A stretch of 64,000 nucleotides of DNA from Metallococcus carri (GTDB lineage: Bacteria; Actinomycetota; Actinomycetes; Actinomycetales; Dermatophilaceae). The stretch covers positions 248,001 to 312,000 of the forward strand of contig NZ_JAAOIV010000003.1 in NCBI RefSeq assembly GCF_011440275.1, in the 5' to 3' direction. The notes beneath the pieces are model-generated. The model made no database searches. It saw nothing but the letters and a program-made list of their open reading frames with translations, and was not told the origin of the DNA. Shown here in pieces: positions 7,122 through 15,958 of the stretch. The first letter of the stretch is position 1. Each line of letters opens with the position of its first letter. Position numbers and translations under genes: made by a program.

Positions 7122-8006
7122 ATGGCCACCCTCCAGCAATGGACCGCCGGAGCCCGGCCCCGCACCCTGCCCGCAGCCGTCGCGCCCGTCGCGGTCGGCA
7201 CCGGCTCGGCATACGTGATGAAGCACGCCAACCCGGGCTATGCCGTTCTCGCCCTCCTCGTCGCGGTGCTGCTGCAGATCGGGGTGAACTACGCCAACGA
7301 CTATTCCGATGGCGTGCGCGGCACCGACCACAGCCGGGTCGGGCCGGTCCGCCTCGTCGGACAGGGCCTGGCCACCGCCAAGAACGTCAAGCTGGCCGCC
7401 TTCATCAGCTTCTTCTGGGCGGCGATGTGCGGGCTCGCGCTGGTGGCGCTGAGCAACACCTTCTGGCTGATCCTGGTCGGCATCGCCTCGATCTGGGCGG
7501 CGTGGAAGTACACCGGCGGCAACAATCCCTACGGCTATCTCGGCCTGGGTGAGGTTTTCGTCTTCTGCTTCTTCGGCCTGGTGGCCACCCTCGGCACGAC
7601 CTACACCCAGGCGCACCGGATCGACGCGACCAGCGTGCTCGGCGCGGTCGGCGTCGGTGCGGTCGCCTGCGCGATCCTGGTGGTCAACAACCTGCGTGAC
7701 ATCCCCGGTGACACTGCGGCGGGCAAGCGCACCCTGGCGGTGCGCATCGGTGACCGCGCGACGCGAGCGCTCTTCGTTGCCTTCTTCGTGGTGGCGCTGG
7801 CCTGCGTCGGTGTGACGGCCTTCATCCACCCGTTTGCCGCGATCGGCGCCCTCGGTCTGCTCCCGGCGGTCCCCGCGATGAAGCGGGTGTTGGAGGGCGC
7901 CCGGGGCCGCGACCTGATCCCCGCGCTGTCCGCGAGCGGCCTGGCGTCCCTGCTGTATGGCGTGCTCTTCGGCCTCGGTCTCTATCTCACCTACCGTCTC
8001 GGCTGA
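7122..8006 (+). CDS. menA: 1,4-dihydroxy-2-naphthoate polyprenyltransferase (MenA)
   Basis: UbiA-family integral membrane prenyltransferase that attaches the isoprenoid chain to DHNA to give demethylmenaquinone. 294 residues with about eight to nine hydrophobic helices. The two Asp-rich motifs are NYANDYSDGVRGTD (about 56-69) and NNLRDIPGDTAAGKRTL (about 188-204), which bind Mg2+-prenyl diphosphate. AAGGAG lies about 12 nt before the ATG, so unlike menE this gene has a conventional ribosome-binding site. It follows menE by 42 bp and precedes a small membrane protein gene. Confidence 0.96.
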   Translation: MATLQQWTAGARPRTLPAAVAPVAVGTGSAYVMKHANPGYAVLALLVAVLLQIGVNYANDYSDGVRGTDHSRVGPVRLVGQGLATAKNVKLAAFISFFWAAMCGLALVALSNTFWLILVGIASIWAAWKYTGGNNPYGYLGLGEVFVFCFFGLVATLGTTYTQAHRIDATSVLGAVGVGAVACAILVVNNLRDIPGDTAAGKRTLAVRIGDRATRALFVAFFVVALACVGVTAFIHPFAAIGALGLLPAVPAMKRVLEGARGRDLIPALSASGLASLLYGVLFGLGLYLTYRLG

Positions 8007-8016
8007 GAGGTCCACC

Positions 8017-8592
8017 ATGCCCGACCTGGTCCTGCGCACCCCGGCCCGCAAGGTCGTGCTGTTCATCGTCCTCGTGGTGGTGATGACGCTCGCCTCGGTC
8101 GTGACGCTCTTCAGCGAGTACGCGCCATTCGGCATCCTCGGGATCCTGTTTTTCGGTGTCCTCGGCTCGTTCGCGGCCTACAAGCAACTCAGAGACCGCA
8201 CGGTCGTCCGGGGCACGCCGACGGCGCTGCAGATCGTCGGCACCGACCCGCTGCCCTGGCACAACGTGGAGTCCATCGGTGTCGCGATGATCCCCGGTGG
8301 CCCGCGGCCCATGCCGGGCCTCGGGGTGCGCATCGGCGACCTGGACCAGTGGACGGCCTCGCTGTCCGAATCCGGCCTGAAAGGCATGCGGCGCGCCGCG
8401 AAGGCCGGCCGGATGCTCGGGTGCCCGCCGGCCAAGGGCGACCCGGCGGTGTGGGTGCCGGCCGTGATGCGGTGGACCCGCGATATGTCCGGCGGTTACG
8501 ACCTCACCGTGCCGCCCTTGCGGCTGCCGGCCCCGGCCGAGCAGGTCGTCGAGCAGGTCCGCGGCTACGCCCAGCAGGTTGCTCCGCGCTAA
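8017..8592 (+). CDS. Small membrane protein with possible PH-like domain
   Basis: 191 residues from ATG 8017, 10 bp after menA. Two hydrophobic helices (about residues 12-31 and 36-54) are followed by a soluble region that starts TPTALQIVG and contains short beta-type segments, consistent with a PH-like domain as seen in other membrane-anchored bacterial proteins. There is no catalytic motif. The spacing suggests co-transcription with menA. Function unknown; the PH-like call is tentative. Confidence 0.75.
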   Translation: MPDLVLRTPARKVVLFIVLVVVMTLASVVTLFSEYAPFGILGILFFGVLGSFAAYKQLRDRTVVRGTPTALQIVGTDPLPWHNVESIGVAMIPGGPRPMPGLGVRIGDLDQWTASLSESGLKGMRRAAKAGRMLGCPPAKGDPAVWVPAVMRWTRDMSGGYDLTVPPLRLPAPAEQVVEQVRGYAQQVAPR

Positions 8593-8595
8593 GCG

Positions 8596-8829
8596 CTATT
8601 CGTCCTCGTCCTCGAGGGTGCGGTGCTGGTCGGCCTTGAGCCGCTTGTCCGCCACCCGTTGCTCGATCTGCGCGGCGAACTGCTCACGGGGCCCGCGCAA
8701 GGCCACCAGCGACACGATCGAGGAGGCCACCGCGGCGATCAGCAGCAGCGGCCAGCCGCGCAGCCCGAGGAACCAGCACACGATGAGCACCCCGAAGAAC
8801 AGCAGGATGCGCAGCAGCGTGTAGCGCAC
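8596..8829 (-). CDS. DUF4229-type small membrane protein
   Basis: 77 residues with two hydrophobic helices (about 6-21 and 25-43) and an acidic, charged tail ending in a Glu/Asp run. This matches DUF4229 proteins that accompany the cytochrome c biogenesis genes in Actinobacteria. It begins 3 bp after the ccsB stop, so it is the last gene of the hemL-ccsB operon, and it converges with the menA-linked gene with only 3 bp between stops. Role unknown. Confidence 0.8.
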   Translation of the reverse strand: MRYTLLRILLFFGVLIVCWFLGLRGWPLLLIAAVASSIVSLVALRGPREQFAAQIEQRVADKRLKADQHRTLEDEDE

Positions 8830-8832
8830 GCC

Positions 8833-9834
8833 TCACATCCCCGAATACGAGTGCTGACCGACGAAGTACACGTTGACGATGCCGTAGTTGATCAGCACGC
8901 AGGCGAAGCCGGCCATCGCGACCCACGCTGCCTTGCGGCCCGACCAGCCCGCGGTCATCCGGGCGTGCAGGTAGGCGGCATACAGCACCCAGATCACCAG
9001 GGTCCAGACCTCCTTGGGGTCCCAGCCCCAGTAACGACCCCAGGCCTTGTCCGCCCAGATCGCCCCCGCGATCAAGGTGAAGGTCCACAGCGGGAAGGCG
9101 ACGATCAAGACGCCGTATGCCGTCCGGTCGAGCGTGGCCGCGTCCGGCACCGAGCGCAGGAAGCCGAAGCGGCGCAGGCCACCGTCCTCGCGCTTGGCCT
9201 GCAGGAAATACAGCAGGTGCACCGCGGCGGCCAGGATGAACAGGCCGACCGACAAGGTGGCCACGGTGACGTGGATCGACAGCCACGGGCTTTGCAGCGA
9301 GGGCATCAGCTGGGAGGCGGCGGTGTAGAAGATCAGGGCCGCGGCCATCTGCACGAGCACCACCGCGCCGGTGACGAAGGCGCCGAGCCAGCGCACGTCG
9401 CGCCGCAGCGACCACAGCAGGTAGCAGACCATCGCGAAGGAGGAGCCGGCGAGCGCGAATTCGTACATATTGCCCAGCGGCGGGCGCATCACCGACAGGC
9501 CGCGGGTGAGCACCGCACCGAGCAGCAGGAAGGTGCCAAGCCAGGCCAGCGACATCCCGATGCCGGCCCACTGCCGCTTCTCCGGGACCTCGGCCGGAGC
9601 CTCGACCTGGGTGAGGACGGCGGTGTCGCCACCGTCGGCAGCGACAGCGGTGGCCGCCTGCTCGCGCCGGGCGGCGGCGCGCGCCTCCCGGCCCGGGCCA
9701 CCGGCGAGGTCGACGCAGAAAGCCAGCATCGCCAGGGCGAGCACGGCCGCCGAGGACCACAGCAGGTGGCCGGAGGTCATCGACAGGCTCGGGTTCGCGG
9801 CGTCGGCCGCGGCCAGAGTGGTCATGGAGGTCAC
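8833..9834 (-). CDS. ccsB: Cytochrome c biogenesis protein CcsB (ResC)
   Basis: Multi-spanning membrane protein that, with ResB, handles haem and attaches it to apocytochrome c outside the membrane (System II). 333 residues with about eight helices. The haem-binding WWD-type segment appears as WGWDPKEVW (about 268-276), and conserved His residues lie in the flanking loops. GTG 9834 overlaps the resB TGA by 4 nt (GTGA), the coupling used throughout this operon; ATG 9825 is an alternative start. An Ala/Arg/Glu-rich linker after the first helix is longer than in Bacillus ResC but usual in Actinobacteria. Confidence 0.95.
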   Translation of the reverse strand: MTSMTTLAAADAANPSLSMTSGHLLWSSAAVLALAMLAFCVDLAGGPGREARAAARREQAATAVAADGGDTAVLTQVEAPAEVPEKRQWAGIGMSLAWLGTFLLLGAVLTRGLSVMRPPLGNMYEFALAGSSFAMVCYLLWSLRRDVRWLGAFVTGAVVLVQMAAALIFYTAASQLMPSLQSPWLSIHVTVATLSVGLFILAAAVHLLYFLQAKREDGGLRRFGFLRSVPDAATLDRTAYGVLIVAFPLWTFTLIAGAIWADKAWGRYWGWDPKEVWTLVIWVLYAAYLHARMTAGWSGRKAAWVAMAGFACVLINYGIVNVYFVGQHSYSGM

Positions 9835-11450
9835 TTCTTTCGCTCGGACGCTGGATCCAGGGTACGTGGGGGTGCGGCGCGCGCGCCGATGGTGTCCGCC
9901 AGCTGCTCGAGCGCGACCTGCAGCCGCGGGTCGTCGCCCTTGGCCAGCCCGCCGATCTGCAGCCGGGAGCCGGCACCCTCAGGCGTCACGCGCAGGAAGA
10001 TCCGGCGCCGGCGCAAGGACATCGACATGACCAGGCCGAGCAGCCCCAACAGGGCGCCTGCGAGCGCGGGCATCTTGCCGGGGTCGGAGCGGATCGACAG
10101 CCCGGCCCAGCGCGGGGCGTTGTCGAAACTGATCGAGCCCCGCCCGCCTGGCAACTGGTAGGTCTGGCCCTGCCGCAGCAGGATCCGCAGCGGCTGCCCC
10201 TTGGTATCCTTGACCTGGGACATCGACGCGGTGTCGAGGGTGTAGACCGACTGGGGTCGCCCGCCCGGGAACAGCGTGCCCTCGTAGAGCCCGAGCACCA
10301 GCGCCGGGGCGCGGGTGTCGGGGAAGATCGAGACCGGGCCCTGGGTCTTGCTGAACGCGGCCGTCGGCAGGAAGAAGCCGAAGAAGCCGAGCTGCTTCGG
10401 TGACGCCGCCGGCACCTTGATCGCCCCGACCGAGCGATAGGTGTTGTCCTGGGGCAGGAAGGGCGTGGCTTCGTCATACAGCACAGTGCCCTTGGCGTCG
10501 CGAACCGTGACCCGGGGCGCGTAGCCATTGCCGAGCAGGAAGACCGAGGCGCCCCCGATCGCCAGCGGTGAGTTGACGCCGAGGGTGCGCTGCCGCGGTG
10601 CCTGGCCGGGCAGGCTGGTGGTCACCGAGGCGGTGAAATGCCGCGGCTGCCCCCACTGGGCCGAGCTGGGGTCGACCTGGTCCTCGAACTCGACGTCGAG
10701 GTTGTTGACCTTCATCGACCACGGCTCGAATTTCGCCGTGTCGACCCAGGCGCCGGGCTGCAGGGTGTCATAGCGCGCACCCACCGAGGAGAAGGACGAG
10801 CCCACCGGCACGATCACGTCACCCCGCCAGCCGAGCAGGCGGCCCAGGGCGAGCGCGATGATCACGATGATCAGGCACAGGTGGAACAGCAGGTTGCCGG
10901 TCTCGCGCATCCGGCCGCCCTCGGCAGCGAGCTCGAGTGGTGCACCCTCGGCGACGGCGTCCTCGCGCAGCCGGTAGCGCCGCCGCGACAACGCCGCGCG
11001 CGCCGCAGCCAGCACCTCCTGTGGCGGGGCGGCCACCTCCCGCTCGACATGGCCGGCCAGCCGGGACAACCGCCGCGGGACCTTCGGCACGGGAGCGCGA
11101 AGAGTCTTGGCCTGCAAGCGAATTCGGGGGATCACGCAGCCGAGCAGCGACACCACCAGCAGCAGGTAGATCGCCGCGAACCAGGGCGTGGTGTAGACAT
11201 CGAACAGACCGATCTTGTCCAGGATCGGGCCGGCGGTCTTGTGCTGGTCGAGATAAGTCGTCACCCGCTGGGCACTGATGCCGCGCTGCGGGAAGATCGA
11301 GCCCGGCACCGCGGCCACCGACAGCATCAGCAGCAAGAAGAGCGCGGTGCGCATCGAGGTCAGCTGGCGCCAGAACCACCGCAACCCGCCGAGCACGCCG
11401 AGCTTGGGCTGGGTGACCACGGCCTTGGTGTCGTCCTTGGTCGAGGTCAC
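9831..11450 (-). CDS. resB: Cytochrome c biogenesis protein ResB
   Basis: Partner of CcsB in System II cytochrome c maturation, 539 residues. Three N-terminal helices (around 30-50, 85-105 and 180-200), a large extracytoplasmic domain (about 205-470) and one C-terminal helix (PALAGALLGLLGLVMS) follow the ResB plan. The start GTG 11450 shares one base with the ccdA stop (TAGTG); the open frame runs much further upstream in antisense-like sequence without similarity. Expected to act on haem exported by CcsB and on the reduced CXXCH motif of apocytochromes. Confidence 0.93.
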   Translation of the reverse strand: MTSTKDDTKAVVTQPKLGVLGGLRWFWRQLTSMRTALFLLLMLSVAAVPGSIFPQRGISAQRVTTYLDQHKTAGPILDKIGLFDVYTTPWFAAIYLLLVVSLLGCVIPRIRLQAKTLRAPVPKVPRRLSRLAGHVEREVAAPPQEVLAAARAALSRRRYRLREDAVAEGAPLELAAEGGRMRETGNLLFHLCLIIVIIALALGRLLGWRGDVIVPVGSSFSSVGARYDTLQPGAWVDTAKFEPWSMKVNNLDVEFEDQVDPSSAQWGQPRHFTASVTTSLPGQAPRQRTLGVNSPLAIGGASVFLLGNGYAPRVTVRDAKGTVLYDEATPFLPQDNTYRSVGAIKVPAASPKQLGFFGFFLPTAAFSKTQGPVSIFPDTRAPALVLGLYEGTLFPGGRPQSVYTLDTASMSQVKDTKGQPLRILLRQGQTYQLPGGRGSISFDNAPRWAGLSIRSDPGKMPALAGALLGLLGLVMSMSLRRRRIFLRVTPEGAGSRLQIGGLAKGDDPRLQVALEQLADTIGARAAPPRTLDPASERKK

Positions 11451-12196
11451 TAGATCACCGTCTCGAATCCGCCGGAGCCGACCAGTTGGGTCTGCACCCA
11501 GGCCACCAGGTGGGTCCACACGCCGGCGACCATCAAGACCCCCACCGCGAGCATCAGGCCACCGCCGACCAGTTGTATGACGCGGTGCCGCTCGCGCAGC
11601 CATCGCGAGGCGCGTTCGGCCCGCGACCAGCCGGCTGCGATCAGGACGAACGGCACCCCGAGGCCGAGGCTGTAGGCGACCGCCAGCGTCATCCCGCGGC
11701 TCACCCCGCCCTCGCCACCGATCGGGTTGAGCAAGTTCAAGATCGCCCCGTAGACCGGGCCGATGCACGGCGTCATACCCAGACCGAAAGCCACACCGAG
11801 CAAGGGCGCACCGACCAGGCCCGCCTTCGGCCGCCACCGCACCGGGATGCCGCGCTGGCCGATGAAACCGAGGAACACCAGGGCGAGCAGGATCACCAGC
11901 ACCCCGCTGAGCCGGGTCATCAGGTCGCGGTGGCCGTAGGCCACCGTGGTCAGCCACCCCCAAGCGGCCGCGAAGCCCACCAGCACCAGACTGAACCCCA
12001 GCACGAAAAGCGTTGCGCCCCAGACCAATCGGGTGCGGCGACGCTCATCGGTGAGGCCGGTGACATAGCCCAGGAACCCCGGCACCAGCGGCAGCACGCA
12101 CGGCGAGGCGAAGGACACCACCCCGGCGGCGAGCGCGAGCGCCACGGCCAGCGGAAGGCTGCCGTGCATGACGATCGATGCGGGAGAGGACAACAC
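11450..12196 (-). CDS. ccdA: Thiol-disulfide interchange membrane protein CcdA
   Basis: DsbD/CcdA-family protein that passes electrons from cytoplasmic thioredoxin across the membrane to TlpA/ResA for cytochrome c maturation. 248 residues, six helices. The two redox Cys motifs are SFASPCVLPLVPG (about 29-41) and GMTPCIGP (about 140-147). The GTG at 12196 directly abuts the TAA of the TlpA gene (TAAGTG); ATG 12169 is a possible shorter start. Lies between tlpA-like and resB genes, as expected for one pathway. Confidence 0.94.
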   Translation of the reverse strand: MLSSPASIVMHGSLPLAVALALAAGVVSFASPCVLPLVPGFLGYVTGLTDERRRTRLVWGATLFVLGFSLVLVGFAAAWGWLTTVAYGHRDLMTRLSGVLVILLALVFLGFIGQRGIPVRWRPKAGLVGAPLLGVAFGLGMTPCIGPVYGAILNLLNPIGGEGGVSRGMTLAVAYSLGLGVPFVLIAAGWSRAERASRWLRERHRVIQLVGGGLMLAVGVLMVAGVWTHLVAWVQTQLVGSGGFETVI

Positions 12197-12793
12197 TTAT
12201 TTGCCCTTGAGCACGTCGTCGACCAGGGCGGTGATGGTGGCGGTGGTGACCGGTCCGGACACCCGGGCTGCGATGCGGCGCTGGCGGTCGAGCACGAGGG
12301 TGGTCGGATAGCTGGAGACCTTGCCCTGCAGGCCGAGCAGCGCCGCTCCCCCGTCGTCGGCGAGGGAGGGATAGGTCGCCTTCTTGGCCTTCAGCAGCGC
12401 TTTGCCCGACTCCGGGCCTTCCTTTTGGTCCAGGCCCATCAGCAGGACCGGGGCCTTGGCCCGCTGCCAGCCCGCCCAAGCGGCCTGCAACTGCGGGATC
12501 TCGGTCTGGCACGGGGCGCACCACGAACCCCACACGTTCAGCACCACGACCTTGCCCTTGGCCTCCTCAAGCGACCAAGGCCGGCCGTCCAGCAGTGTGC
12601 CGCTGACCTGCACCGGAGCGCCGCGCTGGTCCGGCGGCACCTGCGCGATCGTGCCATCGCCGGCGATATAGCCCTTGTCGTCGCCCTTGGCGGCCTGAGC
12701 CGCCACCGAGTTGGGGTCGCTGGAGCAGCCGGCGACCGCGCCGAGTCCGACGCCGGCCGCCAGGACGGTGGCGACAATCCGGGTGCGCCTCAT
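12197..12793 (-). CDS. TlpA/ResA-type thioredoxin lipoprotein
   Basis: Extracytoplasmic thioredoxin that reduces apocytochrome c cysteines before haem attachment. 198 residues: Arg-rich N-region, hydrophobic core and lipobox AVAGC (lipidated Cys23), then a linker and a thioredoxin fold with active site WCAPC (91-95) and cis-Pro region SSYPTT. ATG 12793 overlaps the upstream TGA by 4 nt (ATGA). Electrons would come from CcdA, encoded immediately downstream. Confidence 0.95.
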   Translation of the reverse strand: MRRTRIVATVLAAGVGLGAVAGCSSDPNSVAAQAAKGDDKGYIAGDGTIAQVPPDQRGAPVQVSGTLLDGRPWSLEEAKGKVVVLNVWGSWCAPCQTEIPQLQAAWAGWQRAKAPVLLMGLDQKEGPESGKALLKAKKATYPSLADDGGAALLGLQGKVSSYPTTLVLDRQRRIAARVSGPVTTATITALVDDVLKGK

Positions 12794-13437
12794 GCGCCCG
12801 GCACCTTGGTGGCCATCGGCAGCAGGTCCGCCGCCGGCTCGGCATACTGCACCGCGACCAGTCGGTCGCCGTCGTAAACCAGCGAGGTGATCGAGACCAG
12901 CGCGCACTCCCGCCGGCGCGGGTCGTGCCAGAGGCGCTTGCCCTCCAGGTCCTGCCGCAGGGTCCAGATCGGCAACTGGTGACTGACGATGACCGCCTGG
13001 TGGCCGCTCGCGGCAGCCCGCGCGTCGGCGACGGCGTCCCCCATCCGGGCGGCGATCTCGGCATACGGCTCACCCCACGAGGGCGTGAGCGGGTTGATCA
13101 GCTTGGGCCACATCCGCGGCCGCAGCAACTGCTTGGGGTCGGCGCCGACGGTCAGCCCCTCGAAGTCATTGCCCGCCTCGATGACCCGCTCGTCGAGCGT
13201 CACCGGCAGGTGCAGCGCCTCGGCGAGCGGCTCGATCGTCTCCTGGGCGCGCTCCATCGGCGAGGACACCAGATGGGTGATGTCGTTGCCGCGCAGGTGG
13301 TCGGCCAGGCGCGCGGCCATCTGGCGGCCGAGCGCGGACAGCCGAAAGCCCGGCATCCGGCCGTAGAGAACGCGCCGGGGATTGTCGACCTCGCCATGCC
13401 GCACCAGGTGGACGACGGTCTGTTGCGCCCGGATCAT
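12790..13437 (-). CDS. Histidine phosphatase family protein (phosphoglycerate mutase-like)
   Basis: 215 residues with the catalytic RHGE (about 14-17) and a second His in VSHQLPIW (about 155), defining the histidine phosphatase superfamily. Actinobacterial hemL operons regularly contain this gene, but its substrate is unknown. Both ends are translationally coupled: start ATG 13437 overlaps the hemL stop (ATGA) and its stop overlaps the start of the TlpA gene. A GpmB-like metabolic phosphatase role is a guess. Confidence 0.9.
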   Translation of the reverse strand: MIRAQQTVVHLVRHGEVDNPRRVLYGRMPGFRLSALGRQMAARLADHLRGNDITHLVSSPMERAQETIEPLAEALHLPVTLDERVIEAGNDFEGLTVGADPKQLLRPRMWPKLINPLTPSWGEPYAEIAARMGDAVADARAAASGHQAVIVSHQLPIWTLRQDLEGKRLWHDPRRRECALVSITSLVYDGDRLVAVQYAEPAADLLPMATKVPGA

Positions 13438-14768
13438 GCGCCGAGTGTCGCATCCGAAGCTGTGACCGCCCGAGCCGCTGCCGGCAGCGCCCGCAGCACC
13501 TGCTCGACCGCTTGGTCGTCGTGCGCGGCGCTCACGAACCACGCCTCGAACGCGCTCGGCGGCAGGTGCACGCCCTGCTCGAGCATCGCGTGGAAGAAGC
13601 GCCCGAAGGCCGCGGTGTCCTGGGCTTGGGCGTCGGCATACGACCGCACCGGCTGGTCGCGGAAGAAGACCGAGAACATCGAGCCGGCCCACTGGATGAC
13701 ATGAGGTATGCCGGCCGCGGTGAAGGTCTCGCTTACACCGCCGGCGATCGCGTGGGCGACGGTGTCGAGGCGGGCGTAGACCTCGTCGGTGCAGCCCTGC
13801 AGCGTGGCCAGGCCGGCGGCGGTGGCGATCGGGTTCCCGGACAGGGTGCCGGCCTGGTAGACCGGGCCTTCCGGCGCGAGCAACCGCATCAGGTCGGCGC
13901 GACCGCCGAAGGCCGCCGCCGGGAAACCGCCGCCCATCACCTTGCCGAAGGTGAACAGATCGGGCGCGCCGTCCTGCTCCCCCTCCAGGCCGAACCACCC
14001 GGCGCGGCTGCAGCGGAAGCCGGTCATGACCTCGTCGCTGATCATCAGCGCGCCGTGCTCACGGGTCAGCCGGCGGATCGCGGCGGTGAAGCCGGGCTGC
14101 GGCGGGACCACACCCATATTGCCGGGGCTGGCCTCGGTGATGACGCAAGCGATCTCGGCGCCGTGCTCGGCGAACGCGGTCTCCAGGGCGGCAATATCGT
14201 TGTAGGGCAACACGATCGTGTCGTGTGCGTTGGACTCGGGCACGCCCGCGGAGTCCGGCAGCGCGAAGGTCGCCACCCCCGAGCCCGCCTGAGCCAGCAG
14301 GGCGTCGACATGCCCGTGATAGCAGCCGGCGAATTTCACCACCTTGTTGCGCCGGGTCGCGCCGCGCGCCAGCCGCAGCGCCGACATCGTCGCCTCGGTC
14401 CCCGAGCTCACCAGCCGCACCTGCTCCACCGGCTCGACGCGGGCGACGATCTCCTCGGCGAGCGCGACCTCGTTCTCACTCGGGGTGCCGAAGGAGAAAC
14501 CCCGGCCGGCCGCCTCCCGCACCGCGGCCTCGACCTGCGGGTGGGCATGCCCGAGGATCATCGGCCCCCACGAGCAGATCAGGTCGACATACCGATTGCC
14601 GTCGACGTCGGTCAGCCACGGTCCGGTGGCCGACGCCATGAACCGCGGTGTGCCCCCGACCGCGCGGAACGCGCGCACCGGTGAGTTGACCCCTCCGGGG
14701 ATCACCGTCCGGGCGCGCTCAAGCAGCGCGGTCGAACGTGCGGTGGGCTGGGTGGTGCGGTCCGTCAT
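13434..14768 (-). CDS. hemL: Glutamate-1-semialdehyde 2,1-aminomutase (HemL)
   Basis: PLP enzyme converting glutamate-1-semialdehyde into 5-aminolevulinate, the C5 route to haem, downstream of HemA encoded at 19549-20832. 444 residues. Seen: [11 protein letters not shown] near the N-terminus, [15 protein letters not shown] (PLP phosphate site), DEVMTGFR and the PLP-lysine segment [12 protein letters not shown]. The start ATG at 14768 gives the family N-terminus; the frame continues upstream into unrelated sequence. First gene of the hemL-phosphatase-tlpA-ccdA-resB-ccsB operon. Confidence 0.97.
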   Translation of the reverse strand: MTDRTTQPTARSTALLERARTVIPGGVNSPVRAFRAVGGTPRFMASATGPWLTDVDGNRYVDLICSWGPMILGHAHPQVEAAVREAAGRGFSFGTPSENEVALAEEIVARVEPVEQVRLVSSGTEATMSALRLARGATRRNKVVKFAGCYHGHVDALLAQAGSGVATFALPDSAGVPESNAHDTIVLPYNDIAALETAFAEHGAEIACVITEASPGNMGVVPPQPGFTAAIRRLTREHGALMISDEVMTGFRCSRAGWFGLEGEQDGAPDLFTFGKVMGGGFPAAAFGGRADLMRLLAPEGPVYQAGTLSGNPIATAAGLATLQGCTDEVYARLDTVAHAIAGGVSETFTAAGIPHVIQWAGSMFSVFFRDQPVRSYADAQAQDTAAFGRFFHAMLEQGVHLPPSAFEAWFVSAAHDDQAVEQVLRALPAAARAVTASDATLGA

Positions 14769-14806
14769 ACCCTCGATTGTCGCAAGGCCGTATGCCGGGG
14801 CCGCGC

Positions 14807-15262
14807 TCAGGTGAGGCCCGCGCGGACCTTCGCCATCGCGTTGCCGACGGTGGCGAACTCCTCGGCGCTCAGCTGGCCGATCAGGTGCTCCTGGACGCCG
14901 CGCACGTGCACATCGGAGGCGTCTTTCACCGCGGCGAGACCGGCGGCGGTGAGCACGAGCTCGACCCCGCGGCCGTCGTTGGCGCACGGTTGCCGCCGCA
15001 CCCAGTCACGCTCTTGCAACCGGTTGGCGGTGTGGGTGACCCGGCTGCGGGACTGGATGACCATGTCGGCGAGCGCGCTCATGCGCATCCGCCGGCTCGG
15101 CGCCTCGGACAGCATCGACAGCAGTTCGTATTCGGCGAGCGACATGCCCGACCGAGCCTGCAGCTCGGCGTCGAGGCGGACTTCGAGCGCGCGTGCTCCG
15201 CGCAGATAGTTGCGCCAAGCGATCTGCTGCGCGTCAGTCAGCCATGGCGTCTCCCCTGTCAT
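14807..15262 (-). CDS. MarR-family transcriptional regulator
   Basis: 151 residues with the MarR winged-helix plan: [10 protein letters not shown] (helix 2), [25 protein letters not shown] (recognition region, about 70-95, described here in two overlapping parts), then the wing and a C-terminal dimer helix. ATG 15262 is 8 nt from a TATCCT -10 box; a TTG/GTG further upstream would read through the operator-like palindrome. Divergent from yceI, with two perfect palindromes between them, so autoregulation and control of yceI are likely. Ligand unknown. Confidence 0.9.
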   Translation of the reverse strand: MTGETPWLTDAQQIAWRNYLRGARALEVRLDAELQARSGMSLAEYELLSMLSEAPSRRMRMSALADMVIQSRSRVTHTANRLQERDWVRRQPCANDGRGVELVLTAAGLAAVKDASDVHVRGVQEHLIGQLSAEEFATVGNAMAKVRAGLT

Positions 15263-15276
15263 GACCGGCAAGGATA
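15263..15276 (-). promoter_or_regulatory. Putative leaderless marR promoter (-10 TATCCT)
   Basis: Minus-strand TATCCT (15276-15271) ends 8 nt before ATG 15262. The palindrome at 15294-15305 would cover the -35 region. Confidence 0.5.
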
Positions 15277-15293
15277 CGCCGCGCCCGGAATAT

Positions 15294-15305
15294 TTGAACA
15301 TTCAA
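15294..15305. promoter_or_regulatory. MarR-box-like palindrome TTGAACATTCAA
   Basis: Perfect 12-bp palindrome lying 17 bp upstream of the marR -10 box. Size and AT-rich arms resemble MarR-family operators. Confidence 0.55.
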
Positions 15306-15321
15306 CCATCTTATGCCATGG

Positions 15322-15333
15322 TGTCAATTGACA
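15322..15333. promoter_or_regulatory. Second palindrome TGTCAATTGACA before yceI
   Basis: Perfect 12-bp palindrome 26 bp upstream of the yceI start; contains TTGACA on both strands, so it may be an operator overlapping -35 elements. Confidence 0.45.
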
Positions 15334-15359
15334 TCACTACCGCTTCCCAAGGAGCTTCG

Positions 15360-15908
15360 ATGACCGAACAGACCCTGACCTCCGTCCTTCCCGGCCTGAC
15401 CGCTGGCACCTGGAACGCCGACCCGGCGCACAGCGAGATCGCCTTCACCGTCCGGCACCTGATGGTCAGCAAGGTCCGCGGCAAGTTCGAGGACTTCACC
15501 GTCACCGTCAACACCGGTGAGCAGCTCGCCGACACCACGGTCGACGCCGTGGTGCAGATGGCGTCGGTCAACACCGGTGTCGCCGACCGCGACAACCACC
15601 TGCGCACCAACGACTTCTTCGAGATCGACAAGTTCCCGACGATGACCTTCAAGGCCACCCAGGTGACCGCCGACACCCTCGTCGGCGACCTCACCATCAA
15701 GGGCATCACCCGTCCGGTGAGCTTCGACCTCGACTTCGGTGGCGTCGGCTCCGACCCGTGGGGCGGCACCCGTGCGGGCTTCGAGGCCAGCACCGAGATC
15801 AACCGCAAGGACTTCGGCGTCACCATCGACATGCCGCTCGAGGGCGGCGGCGCCGTCGTCGGCGACAAGGTCAAGATCCTGCTCGACATCGAGCTCGTCA
15901 AGGCCTGA
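15360..15908 (+). CDS. YceI family protein
   Basis: 182 residues with the YceI lipocalin-like signature: GTWNADPAHSEIAFTVRHLMVSKVRG-type N-terminus (about 16-40), DRDNHLRTNDFF and the C-terminal LEGGGAVVGDKVKI. These beta-barrels bind isoprenoid chains such as polyprenyl quinones; some are stress-induced. No signal peptide is visible, so the protein is probably cytoplasmic. AAGGAG precedes the ATG by about 7 nt. Its placement among quinone and haem genes fits a quinone/isoprenoid role, but that is inference. Divergent MarR gene is the likely regulator. Confidence 0.93.
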   Translation: MTEQTLTSVLPGLTAGTWNADPAHSEIAFTVRHLMVSKVRGKFEDFTVTVNTGEQLADTTVDAVVQMASVNTGVADRDNHLRTNDFFEIDKFPTMTFKATQVTADTLVGDLTIKGITRPVSFDLDFGGVGSDPWGGTRAGFEASTEINRKDFGVTIDMPLEGGGAVVGDKVKILLDIELVKA

Positions 15909-15921
15909 GCAATCCCCGCCC

Positions 15922-15958
15922 GATCGCCCGCCCCTTCTAGCGAAGGGTGCGGGCGATC
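15922..15958. terminator. Bidirectional terminator between yceI and hemB
   Basis: Outer stem GATCGCCCGC (15922-15931) / GCGGGCGATC (15949-15958) and inner stem CCCTTC/GAAGGG around loop TAGC. It overlaps the hemB stop codon and can serve both convergent genes. Confidence 0.8.
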
